Positions 16,588 through 29,299 of a stretch of 64,000 bases of DNA are shown here, piece by piece. Positions within the stretch are counted from its first letter, which is position 1. Every line of letters starts with the position of its first letter. The position numbers and the translations under genes are program-made. Source of the stretch: Sanghuangporus weigelae (lineage: Eukaryota; Basidiomycota; Agaricomycetes; Hymenochaetales; Hymenochaetaceae); the NCBI GenBank assembly GCA_033182465.1, contig CP137319.1, forward strand, positions 1,860,001-1,924,000, written 5' to 3'. The notes below the pieces were generated by a model. The model was not told the DNA's origin. It ran no database searches and saw nothing but the letters and a program-made list of their open reading frames with translations.

Positions 16588-19500
16588 ATGCCACGCGCCA
16601 ACGCAAAAGCACAAAAAACAAGAAGAAACGACCCATACCCACCACCAGCCAGCCAGCCCCAGGCCCCGGCATCCGATGCGACGACCCTGCAACCCTCATC
16701 ACCTCCAGTGGATTCCAGCGACGAGAATGACTTGCAGTCTGCGAGACACCGCAGGCTGTATACAGGAACTATGGTGACAAAGCGTGGCAGGAGCAAAAAA
16801 AAAGGGTGAGTTTTCTTTATTTTATGAACGAATTCACTGATATTTCAACGCATATACTTAGGTCAAAGGACAAGGTCCATGACCGAATCCTCCAACTCGC
16901 CCAGTTCATCAAAAGGAACATGGACTTATTCATTCATGTTCCTATAGTGATGAACTTTGGTACAGCACACGACACGACTGAAGACTATAAGACAAGGAAA
17001 CTCACACCTGGAGTCGACGGATATGACAAGAATGAGCTGGAGATGGCTCAGGAAATTGTGGCAAGCAAGTGAGCATGTTTTCGTACAGACTCCTCAATAT
17101 CCAACGTTGAAGCGTCTGGTCAAAGTGAAAAGGATGAGGCGGTCTTTTTGGACACATACAACGGTATTTGCAAGCTCCTAAAGAAGGAATGGGGGTATAT
17201 TTGCGATCTTAGTGATGAAGACGAAGAAGCACTCTGGCGTGAGGTGCGTCACTTTTTTCTTTCTTTTTAGTCCAGTTTTTTTCACTCGCATATACTCTTG
17301 TTAGGTAAAGCATCAAGCAAGTCAAGGACGCAACAATGACAAAGTGACACTCAAGGCCAGAACGTACAAGATAGTGGTGAAGAAGGGTCTGCTAGACCCT
17401 ATGATTGACGACGACGACAGGTCATCCTTCGGCACAAATCATCCACAATTATTGCGGATGATTGTGCCGATGTCTATTCTGCATAAATACGGCCAGGATA
17501 CTTTGTAAGTATATTATATGCGTTGTAGTGCACACCGCTATTCTGGGCGTCAGTGGTCGAGTGTTGTACATACTTCACCAGTGTCCAACACACTGATGTA
17601 TCACCTGCCCGAGTGACTCCAACAGTCACAAAGGGTGTATACGACTCCATTCGATCCTTCCAAGCACTCTGCCATACCTTAGGACACGCCCAAGACTTCG
17701 TACATATCTTGGCTCACCCCATTTCACCTTCCATTGCACATATGTCACATTCCGAGACCCCGAAGACCTGCTAATACTGTGCGATAGGCGCCACGCCATA
17801 TTTCGTTGTCCATACTTTGTCACACTACCACTCACCGACCTCCGCCTCAGTCACCCGAGCAGATATCGGCACTCCAAAGCCTGGGCCCAGACTCCTGAGG
17901 GGACCCTAGGCCTTCTCATCAGCGTTTCACACTGCCAGGGACTGTTCCGACCTGTTTTGAGGTACCCAACAGTCACGTACCTTCATCCTAGACGTTCCAC
18001 GAGGTGCGCTCCATTGTTCGGACTTTGCCGAAGTGGCCTCCGAGGTTCAGACTTCTGATCGGAGTTCACCGATTGGTACATCCGTTCGATCTCTTCATCC
18101 GGTTTGTTCACCGACTTGGTTGCGCAGTTCGGAGGACCCTTCCTAGACAGTTTTCATGTTGTTTCACAGTTCCTTGCAGTCCGTCTGACCCTTATCGCGT
18201 CAGTTTCACACTCCTTGCCATGATTTCATCTTCTTTCACAGTCCCTTGCAGTCCGTCTGACCCTTATCGCGTCAGTTTTACACTCCTTGCTATGATTTCA
18301 TCCTGTTTCACAGTTTCCTGTAGTCCACTAGACTTCTGTCTTGTCGGTTTCACGCTCCTTGTTGTGGTTTGATTATGTTTCACCTCACATCTTGTCACGA
18401 TCCTACCCCAGTCCCAGATCAGTCGTTTTGTACATGTTTTGGACCCCCATAGTCTATAAAACCCGCCCAGATGTCGTAGTTTTCAGATAGCGAATACCAG
18501 AGATCTGTTCAGCGCACACATCCTCTGTTCTGAAGCCTCTCAGACTGTCCCGACCGACTCTGTCAGTCATAGAAAGCTATAGTACCCGCCTTGGATGTCT
18601 CGTCTTCCTTGCCTAGACTAGTCTGGACGTCCCGGGGGTGACTCGGATACTCTCAGCTTGTCTTCTTTCTTTGTCGGCTCATCTCCAAGGTGATCAAGTC
18701 GCCGAAGTATTCACTCGGTTCACCGCAGCACGGCTGGATTGGTCTCCCTAGACGACCATTGAGTATCACATCTTGCCTATGTGTATTCACTCCCCCTTTT
18801 TCCCCCTTTTTAGATAGTTCACACCAGCCGTACCGGCCAGAGGTATTCCGTCTATCCACGGTTCCCACAGAGTAGGCCGGAGTCTCGGTCTGTCTCAAGG
18901 GAGTCTTCCGGATCACCCTTCTTTGTTCGGTTTCTCCAATTTGTTCTCGCTCACTCCCTATAGGATCGAACGCCCTAGTCTGCTAGGATTGCACCTACAG
19001 ACCTAGTCCGATCATCCACCTACCCTATTGATCTTACAGCGTCGTTTTTAGTTCTTGCTGATTTGATTTCTTAGTTTTGAAGACGATGTGAGGAACGAGA
19101 GGTACAAGATCGACAACACGTCACTCCCAGCATTCATGTTCGATGTCGACAAGCACATTCTGGAGTCCCCAAAGGATTCTCTCTTCAGGGGCCATCTGCC
19201 CATCAGGGTAAGTAATTCTTTTTTATGACTTCAATCATCTAACATGTTTTCTAGGTCCTTCAACACATATACACGAGCCTGAAATCAGCGACCAACGATA
19301 CGACCGAGCTCAACGAAAGGAAAGGAACTCGTGACAGCAATGCCCAGATAGCTGGGATCAAGGAAGTCTCGCCGGAGATGATCGCATATGCTTGTGTCCA
19401 GGTGAGTTCGTTTATCACTTCTTTGTTTGTCATGTCTGCGATGCTTATGCTTGTGTTTGTGCTTTCGACATTATTAGGGTCATTTGATGATTAGCAAGAT

Positions 19501-19918
19501 GAAGCAGTGGGGCAAATTCGACGAGCGTTTCAACATCAAGACATTTTATTACCAGATCATCAAGCTTTTCAAGAACAAAAGATTGGAGTGGGCTCGGGAG
19601 ACTCTGGAATGGTTGACTGAGTACGTCGTAGTAAATTTCTATCTTCAGTTTTGCGCTAACAGTCTTTATAGGCAAGTTTTCCATTGCAGTGCCAAACAGG
19701 AAGAACAAGATGACGAGCCTGACTCAGACGACGAGACTTCATTCGCAAATATCCTGGCTGCAGTCGAAGAAGACAAAGACAAAGACAAAGATGGACCGCT
19801 CGCAACAACAGCAACAGCAACAGCAACAGCAAGGACTCAAGCTCAAATGCAAGCAAGCCAGACTCAACCTGATTCTCAATACAGTTGCTTTGCTTTTGGT
19901 GAAATTGAAGACGATTGA
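16588..19918 (+). CDS. DUF6698-like basidiomycete protein, probably disabled; intron carries a solo LTR
   Basis: Exons are 16588-16805, 16862-17243, 17305-17504, 19075-19207, 19255-19401, 19478-19620 and 19672-19918. All introns are GT..AG. The N-terminus is basic and proline-rich. The C-terminal half (RVLQHIYTSLKSA, GIKEVSPEMIAYACVQ, FYYQIIKLF, ARETLEWLTEQVF) resembles the DUF6698 family, which has no known function and is expanded in mushrooms. The tail is acidic with an ACAGCA microsatellite. A TGA at 17070-17072 interrupts the second exon and no good intron removes it, so this copy is probably a pseudogene, perhaps by CGA to TGA change. It is divergent from the Plavaka gene and may travel with it. 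Confidence 0.6.
17524..19038 (+). mobile_element. Solo LTR, family 2 (copy A), inside an intron
   Basis: This 1515-bp sequence begins TGTAGTG and ends CTTACA, flanked by the 4-bp repeat GCGT (17520-17523 and 19039-19042). It matches the copy at 61744 and the start at 63857. It has a TATAAAA box at 18455-18461 and three 72-bp units at 18163-18378. No internal region is attached. It lies within the intron 17505-19074 of the DUF6698-like gene, in the gene's sense. The family is unrelated to family 1 by sequence, and its internal region is not in the window, so its class is inferred. Confidence 0.8.
18163..18378 (+). repeat. Three 72-bp tandem units inside family-2 LTR copy A
   Basis: Units start at 18163, 18235 and 18307, each opening TTCACAGT. 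The first two are nearly the same and the third has diverged. Copy B (61744-63252) has only two units. Confidence 0.75.
19803..19834 (+). repeat. ACAGCA microsatellite in coding sequence
   Basis: A CAACAGCAACAGCAACAGCA run encodes an alternating Thr/Ala stretch (ATATATA) in the tail of the DUF6698-like protein. Confidence 0.8.
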
Positions 19919-20840
19919 CTGACACTCTAGCTTTCCGCTCTGATCGCTCGCTCTCAACTGCCCCTGGCTGCTCTCGGTGACTCATGGACTTACAAAACTC
20001 GTCTCAAGTACTCTGGTCTCTCATGCCCTAGTCTCTCATGTACTAATATCACTTGCTCACTGCTGAACTCGATGCATTGCTCATTACTTACCTCTTCTTG
20101 TCCGACTAGTGTAATGATATGAAAATATAAATGCATTTTCACTATTATATTGGTATGATAAGAAAATAATAATTCATTTTCACTATTATATTGGTATGAT
20201 AAGAAAATAATAATTCATTTTCACTATTATATTGGTATGATAAGAAAATAATAATTCATTTGAAAATGAAACTGCTTTTTGAGTCAATAGACTGCCTTAT
20301 GTACTTCTTATACCAGCTTTTAGTACCTTATTTTGTTTGAAAATCTTATGAAAATGAAAATGCATGATGATACCTTATGAAAAGTCAATGTCGCATGTAA
20401 TCACTTATGTAACCTTTAAAGTATTGATCTTCCTTGCCAAATGTTGACCGGTCTTACATATTTTTCTAATTATCGATTAGCCTTTTACATGTTGGGAAGT
20501 CTTTCCCTGTCTGGTACTGAATTTTACAACTTATGGAATCTCAATGTCGGTTTTAAGCACTTATACAAATTACACCTCTTTTACAAATTATACATGCTTA
20601 TAAGCCAATAGAAGCTGTTAGCCTTTTTAGTGATGCGGCTGAGCCCGAAATCCATCTGATTGCCGATCATTAATTACCAAGATGGAACTTTAAAAAGCTT
20701 CTCATCCTTACACTGTGCAGTGTGCATCGTCGTTGAGATGCCGGCTAGGAAATATACGAAAAGTAATGCTAGTAGCTTTGAGGTTTAAACCAACAGCTAG
20801 GTATTTATCTATATGAATCTCTCTATTCTTCTCTTAGATC
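19919..20840. other. Intergenic AT-rich region with a 41-bp minisatellite
   Basis: No gene is seen. The stretch holds 41-bp tandem repeats (20111-20261) and a palindrome CACTGTGCAGTG at 20711-20722. It lies between the 3' ends of the DUF6698-like gene and pyridoxal kinase. Confidence 0.6.
20111..20261 (+). repeat. 41-bp minisatellite, about 3.6 copies
   Basis: Units begin at 20111 (diverged), 20153, 20194 and 20235 (partial), with the core GTATGATAAGAAAATAATAA then TTCATTTTCACTATTATATTG. The two central copies are identical by eye. Confidence 0.85.
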
Positions 20841-22348
20841 CTATCTCCAAAAATTGTTCCAGGGGCGCATTTCGCAAAGTTGGACAACGTCGTCGCCTCC
20901 ATCATGCTCGTTTGAAATTGGCTTCGGTGTAGCGCGAAGAATATGCTGTCCTTGTATGAGCCGGAGCTCCCGTGTCCGCATGCGTCGTATTCGACGTTCT
21001 GGATCGGTGCGATCGCGTTCTTCGTCCGTCGCATCCTCTGATACCGGATGCTGAGCCAATACTTGCTCGTGAGTAAACTTCAGGATGCCGAATGTTTTCG
21101 AAAGAGCATATGAAACAGCGATAGACAAAGGACTGTGCATAGAGCTTTCGATGCAATCTGTCGATGACCGCACGCTCGACGAGCCCTCCCGAACAAAGGC
21201 GGACACATAACTTGACCCCAGTGTCGGTTGAAAATGCGCAAGAACAAGGGCAGAAAACAGGTCGCCGACTCCAGAGAAATAGCCAGGAATGCATGGTAGT
21301 ACGTGTGCATGCACTTCTGATGGATCTGAGGTATGGTTTATGCCGTTTCGGGCGGCAGAACCATTCACACATGCACTATACGTGGATGAGATACACAAGA
21401 GGTAAGAGGAGCTAGTTATCGTCGAATCCTGCTCCGACGGAATAAGATGAGGCGGTAAAGCGTCGCGAAAGAAATCATGCAGAGGTATAGAGCTCATAAC
21501 GACGTGTGGGACATGATATTCTTCATGAAGAATCTTGAGAGCGCGGCGAAGCGAAGGCATATCCTTCAATGGTATATCTGTGAGCATTCTATACAGTCAA
21601 GATTAAAGTAGAATAAACTGTTGGACGACGCGAGGAAATTTTATCAATGAATTACTCACTCTACTTCGAACCAATTAGGGGTAATCACTGTTGCCTGCGG
21701 TAAGAGCTTTCTATAGATTGGTATCACATCAGGCGCCACGTATAGTTTTCCCGAATCTCCTAGAACAGCTGTGGAAATACTGTGAGTACTGAAGCATATA
21801 CTCAGCTAGAAAGAAGCTCACGATCTAAGAGATATATGATGTCTGGATTCTTTAACTTCACTTTCTTGACTAGTCTTGCAACAACAGACAGGGCCTCTGC
21901 TCCTGGGATGTACCCTATCACGATCTCCGTTTAGATATTTCTTACCGGATTCAAGGGCGTACCATTGTTTAATACCTGTAACTATTCTTTCCTGAGTAAG
22001 TAGACCATTTGCTTCCATGGTGTCGAATATAGCCGCCAGATCCTGTGCTGTTGCTCTGGATCCGCCAAATCTACCGTAGCCTTTCGACAAATTTCCAGTT
22101 TCGTCTCGTTTGTACAGCCCGAGATGTTACTCACCGCTATGATTCGAAAAGTCAACTGTGTTCACTGCCTAAATAACGCGAATTTATTTTCGTCAGAGGA
22201 TCGAAAGCGACGCGAGGATAATTGAACCTACATCTACGTCATACCCCAAACATTGTAAGGGGAAGACAGCAGCCTTTCCTCCGACATAGCCATAGGTTAC
22301 GTGCGATTGAATACTGAGCACTCGAGAGCCCATCTCACCAACGTGCAT
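20841..22348 (-). CDS. BUD16: Pyridoxal kinase
   Basis: Exons are 22348-22232, 22168-22135, 22080-21976, 21914-21822, 21768-21660 and 21588-20841, about 401 aa. The enzyme phosphorylates pyridoxal, pyridoxine and pyridoxamine with ATP in the cytosol, the salvage route to PLP. The N-terminus has the family signature [18 protein letters not shown], then [27 protein letters not shown] and TPNWFEVE. The anion-hole/catalytic motif near the C-terminus is [13 protein letters not shown] (usually GTGD), with the catalytic Asp retained. The last ~100 residues extend beyond the usual ~310-aa length, ending in an Arg-rich helix. An alternative start is the Met at 22333. The gene is divergent from the START protein. 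Confidence 0.9.
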
Positions 22349-22776
22349 GAAGCTGAGCTCTGCAATGGCGCAATCTTGTTCCTAACTATTCTGAAACGTC
22401 ATCGACAAGTCGCGGGCGAAGCTTAAATTTGACTCGATTCTGTATTACTAATCCATCGTGGGAGACATGTTTTGCACGAGATCTTGGGCCCTTCTTATCG
22501 TCGACGGGTATATATGCTAGAATTTATTGGACAAGAACTAAAAAAACCGCATTTATTTGTTTTAGAAAGCGAAATTCTTACCAGTACTATGTAGAGAGAT
22601 CTACCTAATCTATGTAATTACGTCGCGAAACGAAATCATGTCAATGGTCTCGAATCATGTGATAAAGGACGGACTGACGCTGCACGTGATTGGGCCATGC
22701 TTCCAATGAACACGAAGTCGGACAACTGTCTCGTCCGCGTCCGCAAACATTCTGTATTGATCAAGGATATAACTTG
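22349..22776. other. Divergent intergenic region, pyridoxal kinase / START protein
   Basis: These 428 bases separate two divergent genes and must hold both promoters. I see no ORF worth calling and no clear TATA box. Confidence 0.6.
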
Positions 22777-25700
22777 ATGACTTCGGATGGACATAGGTAC
22801 GTCTTTCTTCTCAGACTTGCTCAAATACAAACTGATAATAATGCTTAGGTTGCGAGAGACATGGAGTAACGCCCTGAACGATGCGGTTACTGCCTTCCAG
22901 GCTCACCTGATTTCTGGTCAGAGCTCCTCATGGAAGCGTATACCGCTTCCACCCAAGAAGAGCTCATCCGATGGTACAAAGAGTAAAGCGCGTAACCCGC
23001 TGCGTCCGGATATCAGAGACGTCTCTGTCTATCGCAAGACAACGAAAACTGGCGACGTATACAGGATCATCCTCGACGTCCCTGCGGGAGAGGAGTCGAC
23101 TGATCTTGAAGCATGGAGAGCTACTGTTGTCACTCCGGAGCTGCGCCAAGAATGGGATCCTGCTGTGGAGTCCTCACAAGTTCTTGAAATGGTCGACCCG
23201 TCGACGCGCATAATCAAAACGAACTTCACTCTCGGTTGGCCCGCAAAGTAAGTGCGTGTGTTGTAGAGTCGGGAGGGAAATTCTCAACAACTATAGCCCA
23301 AGGGATGCTGTCCTAATTTCAAGGACCTTCCATGATACTTCCACGCTTGTCGACATATCCACTTCTTTGCCTAGGTCACCGGACGAGCCTTCATACCTGA
23401 GACCTTCTCCACCTTACGTTCGATCGCACGTTTCCCGTCAGTCTTGTCTTATATGGTCATCCTTATTTCTGACTAATCTTCACTCTAGTGTTTGCCTTGT
23501 GCATACAACTCTTATCCCCAGAAGGTCGGGCCAAACGTGTACGCGTGACATGTTTCTGGCAGCATGACTTGAAGACCGTGTGGAATATCGGTGTTCCAGT
23601 CAGCATACCACAGCAACTTTCCTTGATGGTCATCGGATTGCTGGACACCGTGAAAACAAGACAGCTCAAAGTCCCCTCTTTGACTGCCTATGGCTTAGGA
23701 GTATCAATCGAGCGACTCAGTTTCGATATAGGAAGATCCGCATTGACAATTGACTACGTGATCGTTCCAGAAGACCAGGAAGCACTACAAGATAGCTCGG
23801 AGATGCATGGACTGGGTGATCTTCATGTCATAAGAGAACAGCGTCGACTACAGCGCAGCCTCAAACTCTTACTACCGTCTTGTGATGGTTGGGATATTCG
23901 CGTCGCTACTCGAGCGTCTTCCGAGTCTGTGGCGCAGCTGCCGTGGTCAACCAGCGCAAGCAGGTTTAATGCTTCTAAAGTTTCCTTTCAGATCCAACAT
24001 GCACCTCTCTTCGATGATCATTCTGTTCTCAAGGTCAAATTGATCGCTGAATATTCCGCCGCGCTTAAAGGTGTTCGTGTCAATGGGCTGCAGCGCGTGA
24101 TCGAAGATAGTATCGACCACGACCTCAAGTCTTTCCGTGTATCCTCTCAACTTTTGAAGGATGCCTCAAGCGCTGCCAATGTAAGCTTGAGTGGAGCCAG
24201 CACTTCGACGGCCACCGCAGAAAGTGATGTATCGGACAGCTCGTCCTTGCAAAGGCCATTACTCTCGCGCATGAATTCCGGATTAGACACGATCCCTCGG
24301 GGCCCTGCGTTTGATAAATCTATACTTGCACGCATCCGAAGAAACTATATTTATTTTTCTTCGCTCTTACAGGAGCCGGAGGCAAAGTGGAAGAGGACTT
24401 CTGACGTCCGTGGAGTTTCAGTGACGCAGCTTGATTCGATTGATCCAACGCTCGTCGTTTATAAGGCCGAAGCTACTTTCGTTGGAGTTGGACTTTGGGA
24501 TCTGTACGGCACGATTGTGACACCTGGTACCAGAGCATATTGGGATCGTCAGTACGAAGACGCGACTTTATTGGAAGACGTGAATGAATTGACAGAGCTT
24601 TGGCATTTCAAGACGAAACCTGCGTGGCCTGTGACAGGGCGCGATTGCGTCCTGCTGAAAACTGTATACAAATCTCCGACGACAATTCACGTGTTCTCTT
24701 TCTCCGTTGACGACCCTCGCTTATTCCCGGTGATCCCACTCGTAGATGTAGGGACGATTAGGACGCAGGTGGACTTGCAAGGCTGGGCTATTGAGGCATT
24801 AAGCCCAACAACGACCCAGTTGACTCTTCTCGAACAGAGCGATCCAAAGGGTTGGTCAGGGAAAGCGACTGTCCCTCAGCAAATGATTGCGGCCGTTGCA
24901 GGTGTAGGCGAATTCGTCATAAAGCACGGAGGACCTCCTGTCGTGACGCGTCTTAGTGGTGCACGTTCGATAAGCCAAAGATATGATCACGATCGGGGAT
25001 TATTTCGTGTGGAATACGAGCCATCGGTGTCTAGGAAACCATCACTTACTATAGACGACGGTGGCCCTCCCCACACACGGCACAATTCTATAGATGGTGC
25101 AGGAATGATTACACCAGAGCGAAGCGTAAACTCTACCTCAGCCTCTGTTGAGTGCGAATTGCGATGCGACATTGATACATGGGCTACCTCATTCGACATC
25201 GTGATTGACCCACCTCCACAATCAATAACATGTCTGCGACGACATCGTCTATCCGCTGGCGGAGGTGGACTGTGGTTGACGTTCGGCCACGATATTCCGT
25301 TCAATAGCGAAGAGCATCTTCAAGCTATCGTACGGCGCGCACCAGTCACAGCAGCCAAAGAGAAAGGTTTTGTCATGGTCAACGGAAAGCGTATAAGCGT
25401 CGACGTCGAAGACTTGCCTGAGTCAGAAGCGAAGTCGCTTGCCAAGCAAAAGCGCATAAAACCTGTTCGAGTGCCCCTTGATCAACCTCCTGTGATGCGT
25501 ATAATCCGACGGCGGCGAATAAGTCTGGAGGATGGAGATTCCAGTGATTCCGACTCTGCTACTTCTCTTCTCAGAAAGAATGAGCCAGGTTCTCAGAGCC
25601 CTGTCGGATCCACCGCACCGAAAGTTCCGAGCCCCCTGTCGAACTTCTTCACGACGGCGATGGAACAGGTTTCAAATACTACTCAGCAAGCTGTTGCAGC

Positions 25701-28300
25701 TCTTGTTCCTCCCGTGGTATCGGCGAATAGCGTGACCTTCCTTGAAGGCAAGAAACCTGTGCAATTTGCGCTCGATGCGCTTAGCTTTGCGCAATCGTAT
25801 CATCGAGGCCTGTATCGGGACAACTGGACGAATGTGGCTGAAAATGGACTCCCGATACAAAAACGTTCGTCACCTGAGATATCACCCATTATTCCTGTTT
25901 ATCGCGGAGAGAGGGTTATCGAAGGCATGACTGCCGATGAAGTGGCTTCCGTGGTGTTTAGTTACGACTGCCGTAAACAATGGGATGACCGATTCGACTC
26001 AGCTCTGGTACTTGAAGAGTTTGGTGCTGACTGTCATACCGCATTCCTTGTTGCAAGGACCGGTTTTCCATTCAGAGACCGTGGTTTGCTTGTCGCGTCT
26101 TTAATAGCACGAGAAGACAAACCAGCTGCGTCTGAAGCAACAACTTCGGAATCAGATCCTGTGCAAAGCCCAGCAGCGACATCGAGTGCCATCTACTGCG
26201 TCTCAGCGTCTTTCAATCCGACCTCGCTCGCTCATCTGTCGCCTTTGAAATACAACCCCTATGTACTACCTATCGGACGCGTCTACATTGATGCATGGAT
26301 TTTGGAAACGCTTGACCCATATACGACCGAAAAGTACGCGATTCCTTCCACGAGATGTACACGACTCACGGCATTTGACTCTGCCGGATCTGTACCGATA
26401 GCCTTCAACACGATGATCAACGCAGCGCTTCCGCGTACAATTCTTGCTCTTGAGTCATATATGAAAACTGTGACCCCGTTCCCTGAGATGCGATTTCCTT
26501 TAGCGGGATTCCGTTTGGCAAATGCCTCGGCTGATGAAGAGAAAGCTTGTTGGAGGCTACATCACAGCAATACACTGTCAAATTTATTATCCAGCAAGCT
26601 GGACACAAATAGCAAGTTCTTCACTGCCAACGTCCTCGTTGCTTTCGAGAACCAGAAGAAACCTTACGCTTCAGATGGTGGGACGGATCGAAGCAAGACG
26701 CAAGGGACACCGAAGCCTAATGCAGTGAATCACCTATCTCGTCCAAGCTCTCCTGATGCGCTACGCCGAGAACGTGGAGATAGCGTGGGATCGCTAAGTC
26801 CTTCACGGCGGCATAGAAGGGACTTATCTTCCTCGATGGATACTACCTCACCCGGTTCCGTGACGGTTACTTCTCGCTCGCGAGAACGTACGAGGACCTC
26901 GTCGACGACTCTTTCTGCCGGACGCAATCAGACCATGCGTGGCGCAATGGATTTCATTGTTGCGGAAGTGATCATTGATCTTCGCACTTATCCTGAAGGT
27001 TATGAAGTTCAGGTTGCCTCTCGCCTGCTGCCGAAAGATGCACCTTCTCGTCCCCTACCTCTTTCACAAGTCGCTGAAAGTGATCTTCTTTCGGATACAC
27101 TTCCTATCGCGCATAGCGTTCATCTTTTACCTCCTTCACCACTTTATACCTCGGGAACAGGCATTGATACTCCTACACGTCATCTTCTGCGCTTGACTCT
27201 GCCTACAGCGCAGTATGAGCAACCAACAGTGGAAGACCCCTTGACCGGAGAGATGCGCAATGCTCCGCCAAAGCCGCGGTGGTACAAGGACTTGGAAGAA
27301 GGAGAGAAGCGCGCGGTAGTGCGCGTCACTGTGCGACCACTGCCAGAAGACAGACAGAAGAAGAATAAGAAGGTGGTCTTAGTAGATGGGACATCGGTGT
27401 CAGTGAACGAGAAAGACGTTTATAAGAGTAGTGTATCTGATGAGGGGAATGCTGCAGTGCTTTCAAGGTGATGCTTGTAGTCTCTCTTCCCGTCTGGGTG
27501 CTGACTGCTGCATTAAAGGACTCCGCCTCAGGAAGGAGAAGATCAGTTTGCTCTGCCGGACTCACTATCGTCCCCATTGGCTGTACAGGATTCCCTTCTT
27601 GATCCTAATTTTGCATCTGCTAGTTTACAGAACCTTTCTGTTCTGACCGAGAATCAGAATGACGAGTCTGAAGGAAATACGAGCGCAGGTGAAAGCAATG
27701 AAAACGTTGTCTCGGAGGTAGGCTCCTCACTCCATGAAAGTTTTCAGAACTTGTGACTTACTTGCTCTTCTGTAGTCTCCGGGCCGGGTTACCCCTGCGG
27801 AAGAGAAAGAAATGCTTGCTCCGGCAGACACCAGACGAGGATTCCTCGCGTATATAAATTCTTATCAAGCACCATTGTATCTGCTCAAGTTCAGGTCTTC
27901 GTCATCTATCGGGCAAAATTCCTCTGGCACGCCCCGTTCCCCGCTCGTTCCGTCTCCTCCGGGGAGCCAGTTAAACTCATCGCATGGCGTTAGCGTGATA
28001 AGTTCATCTGCAGCAGCGGTGGTTCGTTCCGTACGGACTCCTCGGTATTCTCTTTCTACCCTCCTCGCACTGGTCTTGATCGCATTCCTTTTGGGATCAT
28101 TGTTGCGCTCTCTTTTGTCACCTGCGGATTTCATTTACGTTGTGACTGATTTGAGCGATGTTCCGGAGGGCGTTACACGAGGTACCAGCGGAGAACTTGG
28201 TCCTATCGAACCTGGATGGCGGGAGATCAAACGATTGGTAGAACTGAAGTATATTATTGGCGGATGGGATTTCCAGATTGCAGTTGTGAGGAGACATTAG
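22777..28300 (+). CDS. Large protein with three START-like lipid-binding domains and a C-terminal membrane segment
   Basis: Exons are 22777-22796, 22849-23247, 23297-23436, 23489-27467, 27519-27717 and 27776-28300, about 1753 aa; the phases close exactly. The 20-base first exon was chosen because its phase joins the frame of exon 2. START-like folds are suggested at residues about 45-260 (SVYRKTTKTGDVYRIILDVP, EWDPAV, TLGWPAKNPRDAVLIS), about 440-660 (WDLYGTIVTPGTRAYWDRQ, FKTKPAWPVTGRDCVL) and about 900-1180 (DEVASVVFSYDCRKQWDDRF, TGFPFRDRGLLVAS). Disordered Ser-rich linkers separate them. A hydrophobic segment (LSTLLALVLIAFLLGSLL) lies near the C-terminus. START domains bind sterols or phospholipids, so a membrane-anchored lipid-transfer or sensing role is inferred. 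Confidence 0.75.
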
Positions 28301-29299
28301 AGCCTCCCGTATCATTCTACGATAGTTTAATGAGCCTAATCACCTTACTTTTCCTTTTCGCATTTCCTTGTTGACCAGCATCTGTACTGTATCACCGCGC
28401 ACGACTCACGGCTCGCATTGTAACTCTACTACTTGTTGTTCCAATCCGCTTTTCTCTGTTCGTCTTGAATATGAATACATGGTCAACTTGGGCATTCGAT
28501 TCATACGGGAGCATGGCGAATTCCGAGGTAGCAGACTGCGCGTACATACATCATAGCCTACAACAACCTGAAAACGTCTTTCGAATCGTATGTGATTACG
28601 CTCGTCCTCTTCCTTCCGTGCTCCTTCTACACAACTGACTTGGTTTTTGTATCGTTAATGACTTTTCCTTTTTCACCCTGAAGTGCTCATACATTTGAAT
28701 GAAGAAATCAGTACTTTGCGTTGGTCTTGATTGAAGGGCAGAAAAATATGAATGATCAAGTCATGGCAGCAGTGCTGAATCGTCTTTTTCGGAGCACCAA
28801 TAGAAAGCTTGAATGATCCCGATTCCCGAACCGCGGGTCGTACCTAATAGGATTTCGGTGTTTATGCACGACAGCCTTCTGAGGTCTTCGTTTTTTCTAT
28901 CTGGTATTTCATGGTAACAAGGAACTGCATCTTGTAGTAGTTCGCGGTTTGTCAACGCATAACGTCCATGGGCTCTGTGTAATTGTCATTTCTCTAACGG
29001 TCGACTGGCTTTTGTTTTGGTTCGTCTTGTTTGTCTTGTCTATTTGTGCTAATGTGAGAGAGATATTCCAAATCAAGCCACACGGCTAAATTGGGCGCCA
29101 TGAGCCATTCATTCATTCATTCAGCACGTATTTTTATTTCCGTCTTCTCTCATTTTCCTCGACGATTCGCTTCGTCGCGCTCTTGTCGCTGACTGCGACC
29201 TGTTCATGCACAACTTGTGTCTCTCGTTATAACGCACCTGTTGTTTCTTTTTTCTGGGCTATTCCGTTTAACAGTCACGCACACGACGCTTGATATAGC
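28301..29299. other. Intergenic region
   Basis: About 1 kb between two genes read in the same direction. I see only short chance ORFs and an ATTC tetranucleotide run (ATTCATTCATTCATTCAG) near 29109. It should hold the terminator of the START gene and the promoter of the next. Confidence 0.6.
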
